A stretch of 64,000 nucleotides of DNA from assembly GCA_949775045.1 (NCBI GenBank), contig OX459103.1:12136605-12200604 (forward strand). Direction: 5' to 3'. Every line of letters starts with the position of its first letter. The first letter of the stretch is position 1. The translations under genes and the position numbers were made by a program. The stretch is from Metridium senile. Lineage: Eukaryota > Cnidaria > Anthozoa > Actiniaria > Metridiidae. The notes beneath the pieces were generated by a model, which had not been told where the DNA came from, did not search any database, and saw only the letters and a list, made by a program, of their open reading frames with translations. Below are positions 14,601 through 29,600 of this stretch, piece after piece.

Positions 14601-17600
14601 AATCGAACAGATGTTGAAGCAAATGTTGAAACTGTTTGCCCAGGCCTTGATTCACGGTTTTGTGGAACAATTGATGGTTGAAAACAAGAAAAGCTGATAA
14701 TGTTTAATATCTTGTAATCATTAATAATTCATCCAAGATTATTGTGATCTAACATACCTCCATTGTATAACTATTCATGATTCCTAGGTTCCACATTACT
14801 ATTCTGCCTGTTCCCTCCTGGCAATGATAATAACAACACATCACAATTAATAAGAATATTGAATACTTTCACATGCAATTATTTAAAAAAAATAACATTT
14901 AAAAAAATAGTTTTGAAGAATAGAAATGCAGGGTTATAATCACATCATCTAAATATCAATAATTATCATGAAGAGATTTACACTGGAGCAACCAACATCT
15001 AGCTAAAATCCAACCAACAACTGACTGACCAACATACCAACCAATGCGACTCCCTGTGCCATCTTGCACAATCTACCAACCAACCAAACAACCAACCAAA
15101 TGAAAAATTGAACCAGCCAACCAACCAACTGATTGACTAAACAAAAAAATAAAGTTTAATCAAATTAAATTAAATTTAAACAAACAAGTGACCAAACATC
15201 AACAAACAAATATTAAACAAACAGGCATTTAACCAATAATATTACTAATAGCCAACCACTGAACCTAGAAGTCAAACAAGCAACCAATTATAATTATGAT
15301 AATCCTACAACTATTTACCAACAATGAAATAAACAACAAACATATTCTATTAAAGTAAACATACCTTGCTCTTTTGTACTTTAAATTTACAGCCTTTGTA
15401 CGAGAACTAACAACAAAAGAAAATAATGTGGTTTGTCAACCAGACGCCGGTTGTACGAAGCCTGAATAGCCCTATCCACTGGATAAATCCCTATCGAACG
15501 GACAAAACCTATACTAATTATTACACTGGACAACTTTATCCAGGCTTCATACAACTGGCCCAAAATCTAAGTAAATATAAACTGCATAAACAAATAAATA
15601 GATAAATATTAGCAATGAATAAATACATTCAATGAATAAACAGATTAATAAAATTAATTGTATGTAAGTAAAGTATGTACATGTATTAAATGATGTCAAG
15701 ATGTCAAGTCCAGCTGAGTATTATATTTCATTAATCTTTATAATTATTATTATGGTTATTCTTACCTTACATGGTGCATTCTTAGACATCATCATTGGAA
15801 AGATTCTTTCTCTAAGCCTTTTGGCAGGATTGTTCTTATTATCACAACCATATATAAACACATTGTTCTTTCTACTATGACCATGGAAATCACAGTATAG
15901 GACAATCTCACGCTCTTGAAGAAGACTGCAATTAGAAGTGATGTACAAATATGTTACTGGTAAAGCCAGGTCCACACTAGCGACATAAGCATCAGCATCA
16001 GCAACATACGCAGACTCAGTGAAGCATTTCTCAACAAGGTATGAGAAAAGACAAGTGTGGCTAACTGAGTCTGTGTATGTTGCTTATGCTTATGCTTATG
16101 TTGCTAGTGTGGACCAGACTTAATTATAGCTTTACATTAGAATATTGCAATACCAAAATAAAAAAAAGACAATGCAACAATGATCATGAAGTCCCAAGAG
16201 TGACCAACCATAATTTATTATCCCCATTATAACAGTGGACTCTCTTGTAAATCAGAAGAAAGTGATTACTTACAGGGGAAAAACAATGAAAAAGTCCAAA
16301 ACGTGAACCCTAAGGTGGACACAGTCACTTAGAGAGTGCAATCTCCACGCTTCATACTATTAAATTGTTAATTAGTCCTGGGTGCAAGAGTACTTTGTTT
16401 AACCCTTCGGGTTGTCTCTCTTGCACCCTCCACCTATTTTTTTCCATTCTTCATTGTAAATGTTTATTGTGTGTATGTGGTAAATAAAAACCTTTGAACC
16501 TTTTGAACCTTTTGATCTCTAGAGAGAGAGTGGTCTTTTACAGGCGAGATTTATTACAGAGTTTGTATTGGAAACAAAATGGGAAATTGAAATAGTGGTC
16601 ACTAACAGGAGCTGTTTGCTCACAAGAGTGGTTGTTCAGGGAGAGTCAACTATAATTATTACAAATGACTTGTACTACAAATTAGTAATGTTGTTAACAA
16701 CAGTCAACAAAGACTCACTTTTTAACCATGTTTTTAATGTGCCATATAGGTGGGTAACAGTCTTTTAAAGAGCTTCTATAATTCCTATTCAGATCACGAC
16801 CAGTCAATGAACAGCGGTAATTACCCACAACAACACCATCTGGGTTGATCATTGGTACTATTTTGAAAACAAAGGTATCACGTAGCAGCTGTTGATAAAG
16901 TGCAAATAGGTTAACATTTGGTGTTACTGGGATTTTAGTACTTTATTGATTCTCCTCAAATTAGGCTTTTCAGAAACAATTTACAAAATATATAAATATA
17001 AGAAATTATTTACAATGAATAAAACTTTTAATGCATTGTGAAATAACTAACAATATTGTATTAGTGACATAGCCTGTGTCAAATGCATGTAAAACTATTT
17101 ACTCTAATTATAGTAGTTTTTCTTTTAGCTTCATTCTGAATAATATTTATGGGATAGTGTTTAATGTTGCTGAGATTCTCACACAGATCATTCCAGAGTT
17201 AAACCAATCTAAATTTAAAAGTATGCCCGTACGGACCTTTTTAGCCTGACAGAGACAAAACACAGCCTTAATCTGGCCTGAACACCGTTCTGATGGCAGA
17301 ACGTGAGCCGAACATGAACCTGACAAAATCCAATTCAGGTTCTGAGCTAACGAGCCTAACACATTATGGCTGATGTTACGGTCCTGAACAGTCGGACAAC
17401 ACTCTAACACGAACCTAACAGAAGCCTAACACCGATATAAAATCCGAATCAGGCTCTGAGCTAACAAGCCTAACACATTATGGCTGCATGTTATGGTCCT
17501 GAACAGTCGGACAACACTCTAACACAAACCTAACACAAGCCTAACACCGATATAAAATCCGAATCAGGCTCCGAGCTAATGAGCCTAATACATTATGGCT

Positions 17601-20600
17601 GATGTTACGGTCCTGAACAGACGGACATCACTCTAACACAAACCTAACACAAGCCTAACACCGATATAAAATCCGAAATATTAACACTTGTGAAACTATC
17701 TAATTAGCGTGTGAAACGGAAGTTTTTTCTTTATGCGCATAAATTATCGTTGATAAATCGTCGTGTGATCACGTTTTTAACCAATCATTTTTCTGATTTT
17801 TTTCACGTTATAAAAGTCACGCTAAATTGTAAAATTACGACTGTTGCGAGCACCTCAATGGCGTTGTTCACACTGTATAAGTTAGCTTTAGTGAGCTCTT
17901 TAGTGAACATTTTGCAATGATTTAAGCAAGGAAATTGCAAAACAATCTTGTTGGTTTGTATAATAGTAGGTGAGTTTTGTAATAAAGTCATTTAACACAA
18001 ACTATTAACGTGAATTTGTTCTTAAAGTTTTAAATATGTCCGCTAACAATGAGGTTGATTTAAATGTAATTTTTCACTCTGATGACAAAGAAGATTTCGA
18101 AGGTTTTGGTCCTGATGAGATCCAAGAAGCTTTTCAGCAGTATTTAGGGTGAATGAGTAAAGAAGACCGCGATGAAGATGAGGAAAACACCGATGATAAT
18201 GCTTGCGAAGTGGAATGGAAAAGTGACTCCGTAAACGATCAGCCGGAGTTTACCGCGAATTCAGGTCCAAATGAACAGCTACCAGATAACTCAGAACCAA
18301 TTGATTATTTCAATCTATTCTTCACAGATGAATTGATGCAAATTATAACAATTCAAACCAATCTCTTTGCTGAGCAAACGTAACTGTCAATGCTGAAGAA
18401 AAAAGGGCACCGAATTCGAGGATGAAGGCATGCAAGCATGGAAACCAACAATATATATATATACTGTATGTGTATGAGAAAATTACCGCCTGAATCAGGC
18501 CTGACTACGGCCTAATTATTCGCGATGATTGACAGTGCTCTTTCAATGCTCTTGTCATGCTCTTGTCACGCTCCGATCACTTTTTGCAGTGCTTTAAATG
18601 TTAGGCCCTTGTTATGCTCTTTTTCGCCCGTTTTATGCTCTATTTTATGCTGTGTTCATGCTCTTTTTTGCTCTTGTTAGGTTCTCTGACTTTCGCTCTT
18701 GTTTGGTGGTTGTTAGTTTCGTGTTCGGCTGATTTGTCCGGCCATTGTTAGGCTCGTGTTCGGTCAGACATTTCCGTACGGGTGTTGGCCTGAGGTGGTC
18801 CTGCAGAGCGGTATTTGAAGACTTGAATTATGCAGCATGTTGTGATCATATAGAATTAGATTTAAATTCAAATAATCAAATTGTACCTTAGCATCTGGGT
18901 TATTACTAGTCAGGAAATCTAACAGTCCTTTCATCATCCAACTAGAGTTAGTTTCACCAGGATGAACCCTAGCTGTAATTACCACAGCACGCTTTGCCTG
19001 AAACAACAATTACAGTTATAATCCTTTAATAATTGTCTCTGCTCAAAGCTATGCAAGGTTAAGTTATGGGAGAAAAGATTAGACCAAAGCTATGAACTGG
19101 ATAAGAGGGGAACAGGCGAATGATGTTGCATACCATCGTCGAAGTAATCAATACTTAAGCAAGCTTGTGGTCATCTTCTGATCCATTGACCAGTAACACA
19201 TGGTGGGCAAGGCCATGTTGTTTGACCTTGTCATTATATGTGCTTCTTTAATTTGTTGGGCCATATCTTTTTTATGGGGAGTGGGGTGGGGGTAAGGACA
19301 GACCATTTGATTTTTGATTGGGGGAGTGGGGAGACGAACAAAATTCTGAGTTGAAAAATGTTGAGCAAAGGCTTTTAAAATAGTTTTTTCAATTTTTTGT
19401 ATTTATTTACTATTTAGATTGATTTTCTCAATTTGTTAAAAAGAATGTTGAACAAGATCATTTCCAGTTATTACATGTAAGTTGAAGCAATATACTACAA
19501 ACTGTGCAGCTGGGTGTGCACACTTTCATGAGATGGGAATTGATCTTTATGCATGCTCCTTATCTGAGAAGAAATTTAACAAATTTACGATAGTTTCGCA
19601 TGGTATTTCCTGATTGAATCGTCCGTCTCGTGGATCCAGAACAATTTAGACGATGAGATGACACTGTGGTCAAAAAGAGGACATACCACAAGAAACTATT
19701 GTGAAGTTGTTTTTTACCACATTAAAAATAGCAACCATGGTATGTACTCTTATTTACCACGGCTCTCGAACAATCAGAAAACGAGAAAATGATCAAATGT
19801 GGTAAAAACTATAATTTATAAACTATAATAGAGGCTGTGACACGTTACCTCAGCATCAGCTGGTCGCCTTGATGGGTTGGTGATTGTCAAAACATACACA
19901 AAATTACCACACAAAGTACGACATAGTACTCTCTGCTTGCACAGTCTTGTCTTGATAGGGTCATTTCTTACTCCTGCTAAGTACTCCTACAAGTAAACAA
20001 ACATGATATGACATGTATTTAGTGAATATGCAGACAGGATGGTTCATCAAAATGTTGGTATCACTGGGTTGATTCTTTCACTGTAACAATAAATTGTGCA
20101 GATCACTGCTCTGGCATGCACAAAGTGTTACACTTGCATGGGAAGGTCTTTCTTCAGACCTGAACATCTCTACAATTTATTGTGACAGGAGGGGGGTAAG
20201 GGGGACAGGAGTTGTAAACCACAACACATCGACCACAAATCAAACCAAAATTTGCTATATATTAAACTGCAACCAAGAAGATTTGTAAAAACGAAAAACT
20301 GCAGATATAAATCAAATTAAACATAAAACCATTCAAAATAATGCGAAGTAGCATCGCCACAAATCCTTATGCCCCCTCTTATAGCCATTATAAATTATAA
20401 TAAAAACTATAATGCAATAATAATTATTGTATAGTTCAACACATAGTCAGCGCTTATTTTAAAAGGCTCACATATAATAAAAAGACAATACCTGTAGATC
20501 AGAGTATGTGTATGGATAACAATGTGCAAAGTAGCATGTATCTTTGCTGTATGGAAACTGACAACTCCATGTTAAAGAATAGTGATAGCGGTCTTTATTG

Positions 20601-23600
20601 GTATCCTCACGTCTGGAAATAGAATCATTGATACCAGTCAATAGAGGTATCTTTTTTACTATTTTAACATCATTTATAATGTCTTGGTACGTAGGAATCA
20701 TATTGACAATTAATTTGCATCAGCTATGTATAAAGCTTGACTCATTAAAATCATAGCCTTTTTATACAGTTGATACACCCGTACGGACCTTTTTAGCCTG
20801 ACAGAGACAAAACACAGCCTTAATCTGGCCTGAACACCGTTCTGATGGCAGAACGTGAGCCGAACATGAACCTGACAAAATCCAATTCTGGTTCTGAGCT
20901 AACGAGCCTAACACATTATGGCTGATGTTACGGTCCTGAACAGTCGGACAACACTCTAACATGAACCTAACACAAGCCTAACACCGATATAAAATCCGAT
21001 ACAGGCTCTGAGATAACAAGCCTAACACATTATGGCTGCATTTTACGGTACTGTACAGCCGGACAATGATCTAACACGAACCCAACACAAGCCTAACACT
21101 GATATAAACTAATTCATGATCTCAATTGCAATCTTACATGTATTTGCACGAGCATAACATGAGCCTGAAACAAGTCAGACATTGGGGGGGGGGGGGGGGG
21201 GGGGACATGGGGGGGTTATATCCTGCAATACTGCAAAAATTCTTTAAAAAATCCTGCATTATCGCCAACAAAATTCGCAAATACCGCATACCGCACAACA
21301 TTTAATTAAAGGTCATTCAACGTTTTCGTTTTTTTCACCATCCATACGTACCAAAAAAATACAAAAACAAAAACCGTTTGTAATCGCATACAGCAGGAAT
21401 TCTAAATCCCGCATTACCGCTAGACATGTAAATTATTTACAAGAGAATATTAAATGACTAATAATATGTAACTGATATATGATCTATGTACTTACAGACA
21501 GTATAGTAATTTACTCCATCTCAACTTTATTTGGAAATTCGCAAACGTATGCTCTTGCTACTTCTTCAGGAAAAGAAATATAAATACAGATATCGAGTTG
21601 ACATTGATAACAACAACAGGATTTATGACTTGGTTGATTGGATTTACCACATTTATGTGTGAGGATGGGTTATATCCGATGCATGGCAGTGGTTGTACAA
21701 GTGCAAGATACAGTTCTCTACCGTTTTCTATCCACTGAAGGAAGTATGACACTTGCCCAAAACAGGTTGTCATTCCATCTAAATATTTGATGGTTGCACA
21801 ATTTCGTCTAGTCATCCACTTATACGACGTACCATAGATATAGGACACATTATATTCTAGACGATTAAACGCAGTAACCTCGACGGCTGGAGGGGCAAGT
21901 CCTAAAAATAGTTCCAAAGCTTGAAACTCGTCGTTATTAAGAACTTTCTTAAATGATGTCCCAAGTATATACATCCCTTCACATATCTGCTTAGACCTCT
22001 TTGGTCTCTGAGGATTAGATAAGTCACAACAGAGTTTTTCTTGTTCCGTCCCTGGTGTAATGCAACTTCACTTAAGTTCCGGGATCTTCTGAGTTAAAGC
22101 AACGGCATACATAATTTGTGCGTCAACAAACTGTGTTCCCTTTATCTGTTTGAGAATAAAGCCATTTTTATCCTCAAATGGGAAGCAGCTGTGAGTGTAC
22201 AGAGGTCCCAGTTGTCTTACATCATCTACCAAATGTAAAAATTGATGGATGTTCAGAGTCATGAATCTTTCTTCTTAAATATCAGTGAAATGTGCACAAA
22301 ACTTTTTTAACAAATATTCTGCTTGAGATAGTTCAGAGATTGTAATTTTGTCTTTTAGAAGTATGTAGATGGCATGAACAAAAAGGACGTAGTGGTTAAA
22401 GTAGATATCTGGTAAGAGGCCATATAAACTAGGAATGCCATAAAATAGAAGAAATGATCTCAGTTCGTTTGCTTTCCAATATTTCAAATGTTCTGAAACA
22501 GAACGAGGGAGTCGTTTTATTTCAAGTGTTGGTGCGATGTGATTGAGACGTTCATCCAAAGTCTGAGAAAGGGAGCTGAAATTGTATGGTTTACCAGAGA
22601 AAGATGTACTGAACCACAATTTGAGTAGAAGTTTTATCAGATCACGTGCGTCTTTGATTGTATCATCTTTGTTTCTTGGCGGACCTTTAGAATTTTCCTC
22701 CTGGTAGGGGAACACGTGCACGTGTCCAGCACCTGCTTAGCCGTTTTACCTTGTTGAAGGCATTTGCAGCATCCATACTCCCCGTTAAATTGCATGCTGT
22801 TGCAAATTAAACAACACGCTGGAAGATCCGATGTCCATGTAATAACAACTCCTTTGCACGTAAACTTCCCTCTTGTTGGCGATTCAAGTTCTACTCCGTT
22901 TTCCAGCTCTTTAAAACTTTGACAAAAGGGCTTTAAAAAGGTCCACATGGCCGGGTTTTTTTCGCCAAACCATAGCCCACAAAACAGCATGTTTTCTCGG
23001 GCCATTTGTTTATTGTAAGAAAGCTTATTGATAACCATGTAAATGGGCCAAATAGACACTTTAGAAGATTTAAACACCGGAACGCCATCAGTATTGGCAA
23101 TAAATGAAATGTTGTCTTTGCAGTTTAGTATATCCTTTTCACAAAGTTCTTTATACAGGACCCCGTCGTAAATATTGCCAATTTCGTCCTTTGATGATTT
23201 CCTTGTAAAACGATATTGAATGTCATCGTAAAACGAAGGTCTTGAAAAGAATGTGCGTAACTGATGAACAACTGGTATCTCAACAAAATAGGACAAAGCG
23301 CCTTTCACTGTCAGGTCTTTAATACACCCTTTATTTGGACAGATTTTTTCAGTCTTCTTATCTTTGATATGTGTAAGGCAGAATGAACAATAATAATGAA
23401 ATGTCAGTGGATTGTGGAGATTGAAAAAATATCTTTTAAATGTTTTGAGAGATGAACATAAAAGATTTCCTGACGGTAAAATTAAGGAAAGAAGGGATAA
23501 AATATGTTGAATTGCGTCACCAGATAAGTTATATTTCATCGTGAACAATACCAGTAGTACCATCGTACATCCTACGGTAACTCTAGATGATGGGTATAGA

Positions 23601-26600
23601 AGCTCTTCTTTCGTGTGTACAGATTCGGCATTTTCACATTGAGAGTTTTTATTATCGACAGAGACTGTTAAATGTTCTATTATGTCAGCCGTAAGATTTT
23701 CTTCGACGTCGTAGAAATCATCATAGATTTCAGTGGTGTCATATTCATGTACTAAATCATCATCTTGTTCTTCGCATGGCGGGTCTATGGAATCGATATC
23801 TTCACATAATAAGTCATCGTTTGTTGCTGAAAACTGTATTGGTGAAGAACAAATGTTTGTATACAAAGATTCCATTACTTCGTCGTATGTTTCTATAAAA
23901 CTATTGGTAGACGATTCTGTGTCACTGTTCGAAGAAGGCGAGTCGCATGCTGAGTTGTCATCTATCTTTGATAGCTTACTCAAAGTCTCCAGTTGATCAT
24001 GTTCGTCTACTGCATTATTTTCAAAGATTTGTTGTTTCAGAAAAACATCCGATACATCTTTAAACGAAGAACTCGGGTCATCAGATTGAGTACTAGATGT
24101 AGATGAAATTGCAGTAGAACTAGAAGCCACTACGCTTGAACTTGCTGAATTCTCACAACTTGCAAAAAGGGACACTTTAACTTCTTTATAATTTGTTGAC
24201 ATCTTGATAGTAATTTAAAGTAAACTGAGTAACCTCAATATATTTATCAGATAAACTCCACAAATATTTGTTGAGTTAATTGTTTTATAGCCGCATATGT
24301 ATCAAAGATTTGTCTAGTGTTCTTTTGTATTAAAAAAAAATCTCGCGCGCTAATCAACGTGTTTTGTTACTTCTCGCCTACAATACAATATATGGCATTA
24401 AATGACATTGTTTTCTAGATTGCATACGGTATTTGTGATACAATTCTCATTGGTCCATTTAGAATGCTAATTAAGAGTGACTGTCAGGAAGAACCAGACA
24501 AATTCGAAATATCGTGGCAAAAGTCGATTCATCGATTTTGTTCATATTTTGCAGTTCGATACCCTATCATGTTATAAGCACTCCTGTGAACTTAGTTTAA
24601 AAAAATTTGTTTTCGTTTGGGAGAAATTTGAATTATTATGCGAGAAGGCAAATATGCTAATTCGACGACTCTGAAATAGAGACCACTCGGCGATCTCGTG
24701 CACAAAATACAAATAATATTTAACCTTAAAAACCTAATAATCTTTAAATATGCTATCTCTATATGCCTCATAGCGTATTTCAGACTTGTAGCTTTAACGA
24801 TGAATTTTTGGCAGAATTTTGTTCAGGACACAGTTTTCATGAGCTAAAAAATACCCTTAAAACAGCCGCGAATTAAACTATGTTCGATATAACGGAATAG
24901 TTTGATATTCACTGTGTGTGAAGTTAAGATAATTTCTTAAAACACTGCCGAAAAAAATTGCTAGGTTTTTATGTTTTGAAGTTGTTACAGTCGATCTAAG
25001 TTGCCTAAATTGGCTGTTTTTTTACGATCATTTTTGCATAATTAGCAACGATAATGAGCGTCAAAACAATAATACTATTTGCAACAATCTTGTATTAACC
25101 GTATTTAACATCAGCAATGAGTCAATTTGTATTCCTTATTGTAGTTAGAGCAATATTTATTCCAACTCGATATAAATCATGCATGTATTTTCGGGGTTTT
25201 GATCTGGATCGTTTTGTTTATTCAAAAGCAATGAGCATTGCGTGACAACTGGTAAGATAATTATCATTCTCACGTGTACAAGGTGCTTGGCATCATTCTA
25301 ATAAAGGTAATGTAATATTTTGATTTCGTATTCTACACATTTGCTATAGCTGCCATGATTATAAAGTGCTTACATCTACAAAGCATTCATGTATGTATAA
25401 AAGCAGCTCTAATAATTAGAAAAATGTTTGTTCAAATTAATTTATACAAATGATTTTTGTGATCATAAATCAAAAGAACAGTAAATCTCCTATAGACCCT
25501 TTCATAAGTCCCTAAGTGTTGTGTTTTCCGCCGTTGACGTCCAATTTAATATTATTTTTGTTGAAATTTGTACAATATTCAAGAAATTGAGTTGTACCTC
25601 TAATAAACGGTCACCCTAGGGACTTTTCAAAGTGGCCGCTCAATAGATGTTGGCCGATGAATAAAGGTTCGGCATAAATCTACATATAAAGAGGTGGAAA
25701 TGGCAGGGTACGTTACTTATCGGTTATTTTAATAAATCTGTGTCTTCTAAATAAAAGAAAATACATTAATTTTGAGCATTGCTCTTTAGACTTTCTCAAA
25801 GTCCGGTTTTTTTAGTATTGGTTTCTCTCGTTTATCTCGTTTATCTCTCGTTTATCTAGTCGTTTAGCGACTCGTCAAAATAAAGAGTGTATAGTCGACT
25901 TGTAGCAAGTCTGCCAAATATTGCAATTAAAAACTGCATTATTTGTTTATATAAGCATCGCATTATTGCTAAAATAACGTACTACTCAAACCTGTGTTTC
26001 GTTTCTTACAAAAGATATAAAATAAAACATTTATACTGGAGTTTTTATCAGAAATAAGATCGGTCATTATCTTGTAAATTTCATTTTGTAGACTTTAAAG
26101 ATGGGATAATAGAAAATCTGCTCTCAAAGAACAACTACCGGTATATCTATCTTCTATCCAAAAACACTACTACTATTCTATTGTACTATTATATAAATTT
26201 GCTATATTGAAGGAATTGTGTTGTGAGTCTCATCTATTATATAATATTTTTTTATGACTTCTATCAGATTCATTTTAGTATTTCAAAGGGCAGTATCTAA
26301 AAGTCTTGCCATATCTATTTTTAGTAACACTCGCACGAGGATATAATTGGCTTTGTATAAACAAAACGATCCGGATCAAAACCCCGAAAATACATGCATG
26401 ATTTATATCGAGTTGGAATAAATATTGCTCTAACTACAATAAGGAATACAAATTGACTCATTGCTGATGTTAAATACGGTTAATACAAGATTGTTGCAAA
26501 TAGTATTATTGTTTTGACGCTCATTATCGTTGCTAATTATGCAAAAATGATCGTAAAAAACAGCCAATTTAGGCAACTTAGATCGACTGTAACAACTTCA

Positions 26601-29600
26601 AAACATAAAAACCTAGCAATTTTTTTTGGCAGTGTTTTAAGAAATTATCTTAACTTCACACACAGTGAATATCAAACTATTCCGTTATATCGAACATAGT
26701 TTAATTCGCGGCTGTTTTAAGGGTATTTTTTAGCTCATGAAAACTGTGTCCTGAACAAAATTCTGCCAAAAATTCATCGTTAAAGCTACAAGTCTGAAAT
26801 ACGCTATGAGGCATATAGAGATAGCATATTTAAAGATTATTAGGTTTTTAAGGTTAAATATTATTTGTATTTTGTGCACGAGATCGCCGAGTGGTCTCTA
26901 TTTCAGAGTCGTCGAATTAGCATATTTGCCTTCTCGCATAATAATTCAAATTTCTCCCAAACGAAAACAAATTTTTTTAAACTAAGTTCACAGGAGTTCT
27001 TACAACATGATAGGGTATCGAACTGCAAAATATGAACAAAATCGATGAATCGACTTTTGCCACGATATGTCTGGTTCTTCCTGACAGTCACTCTTAATCG
27101 TAGGACACTTCTGTTACTCGGTGAAACTATTCCAATCGGTTTGAGTCGAGTAAACTGAAGAAAAAAGGCTATACAAAAAGATGTCTCAGTACGCCTGTCT
27201 TTATTTTAACTCGGACAAAAGTATAAGTGTTCTTCCGAAGAGCAAATGTAGGTTGAGAGGACCTTTTCAGTGCAAAGAGGAAGTAGAGGTTGATTGGCGT
27301 GACGAGAGTGGTGCAAAGCAAAGACTGATTGCCATCATTCTAAAAGTTGGAGGAAAAGGTAAGCAGTTCTTACATATTATTTTTCATTTTTATCGAATCG
27401 CTTACAGAAAGAAGTCAGTATTATTTCAAATCGACGGCCTAATATAAACAATAGTACATCTTTGAGCCTGTATATCATAGCCGTATACCTGTGTACACTA
27501 TAATAATAATGGAAGGCACTTATATAGCGCGCACTATACGTAGTCTCGGTGCGTTTTGCAGACACTTATATTCAGTAGAGGACTTTACAGGCTGCATACT
27601 ATGATTTTATACCGTTTATATTAATACATTATTACACTGCTTGTAAGATTATGTCCACGAAAAATGCTTGGCAATCTGAAATATTTTTCGATAATTATAC
27701 AGTTAGTAGTAACAGTACTGAGCTGGAAGTTCCTGACGACCAACATCAATTTAATGCCCCAAGTGATGATTCTAATGCTGATGACCCCTATAAAGTGATT
27801 GAATCTTTGAAAAAAGAAATTGAAAATCTTAAGAAGCAGATCGAAGAGCTGCTAAAGGACAGACCCGCTTGTCCTCATCCTGGTAAGGTTTTGTTGTGAA
27901 GTTGAGTGTTTTGAGGTTATTTTAGTGTGATGAAGGAAATATGTTTATATTTGTTCACAACGTATGTCAATGTTATTAATTAAAATAAAATGTTTTTCAT
28001 TATCTTTAGGAGCTACAACAGAAGTTATCCATTTCCTAAGAGCTCTAGCAGACGGCTACAGCAACGGCTGCAGTACTGGGAATGCAATTCTCCCTGTTTT
28101 GCCCAATCCTGTTACTAAGGAATTCTCAATCAGGGCAAACCTTAATCCTACAGCAAGCAATAATGTACTAAGTAATAAGTAGTAATAAGATGTAACATGC
28201 ATGATCCTAAATTAGACAGAGCTTAACAAAATGTAAATGAACATGAATTTTACTCGGGATTGATTTTGATTTATTCATTTTTATATTAATTCATTTTTCG
28301 TTTTTAATTTAGTTTATGCACAACTTTCTTTAGACTATAGTAACATTCATTAACATGGAAATAATTAAATAAATAAACAATTGGAAGTGTTTTTGTTATT
28401 TAACTCACAAATAATGCTATTAGAATACTCTAACCCTCTACTTGAATCTGGAGAATTAGCCAGCTTTGTGCACTGAATTTACTGTATCCATTATAACACT
28501 GTTCTATCTATAATTTTCAGTCATCGCTAAGGCCGTCCAGTGTGCGTCTTGTTGAAGGGGTAGACGTATTCCTAGACCGAAGCACTCACGGCTCAAAAAA
28601 AGGGACCATCTCATCTGTTGAGCCGATTGATTGTAAGTGTTTTCAGTACTGACGAATTAGCAAATTCTTGTGGCCAGGGCATTATAAACCCAACGAAAGG
28701 GGCAAATAGTGGGAAATGTCCTCTGGATCAAGTGAAGATGAACGCCTGTAAAGGTATGTACTAGCATAACAACTTTATCAAAAAAAAAAAAATGAAATAA
28801 AATAGAATAGAATAAAACGCCGCCCCAACATTTTAAAATGATTTTTTTCAGCAATTATAATACACGTTCGAAAGCAAGTGGAAATAATTGCAGTTTCCGT
28901 TCACTGAGCACAGCTCAAACATTCTTAAACCACAACCGCCATTTGCGTTACAAATAAATTTAACTATATAGGACAGACAAACAATTGGAATCAAAACTAT
29001 ACTGTACGTGTCCTTTGCAGTCGCTAGCTGATCCGGAGAGATGCATGACGCCTTGTGATTTACATGTTCATATTAGTTGCACGAGACACACATCATTCAC
29101 TTCTTTTACTAACATTATTTTCTTGATTTCTAGACTACGTGACTGTCTTCTGCATAGAAAATAAAAAAGATCAGTTAACTGCGAAACAGATAAATGAAAC
29201 GGTCACCAATCAAGTGTCCTATGCAAGAGTCAAACTACGACGAAATACAGCCCCGCGAACAGCTAAGTCTTGAATATGATTTCTAAGACTGTTACGTATA
29301 TAAAACACACTATATATAGCTGCTTCTAAAATATATTATATATCATATATGATATAACTCGATATGTTTATAGTTTTATTTGTTAACCATGAGACGATCG
29401 TTTTTATAGCGACTATCATTGTCAACGTGAAACAATTTTGAATTGATTATTAAAGCAATTTACCAACATCATGGTCATAATTGTGTATCACCGATTTAAT
29501 GTCAATTATAGGAGGAAACTAGACGCTCTAGGAGCGTGAAGTCGGGCTAGTCAAAAAAAACAACACAGGAGGCTAAACAATTCTACTTTGGGCTTCCTGT

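Noticed and set aside
17147..17410. ORF at the left end of the CCCGTACGG element, repeated at 20,762
   Set aside because: Present in both copies only because the subterminal repeats are shared; no protein features.
23733..23996. Plus-strand ORF inside the transposase
   Set aside because: Antisense shadow of the Ser/Asp-rich N-terminal part.
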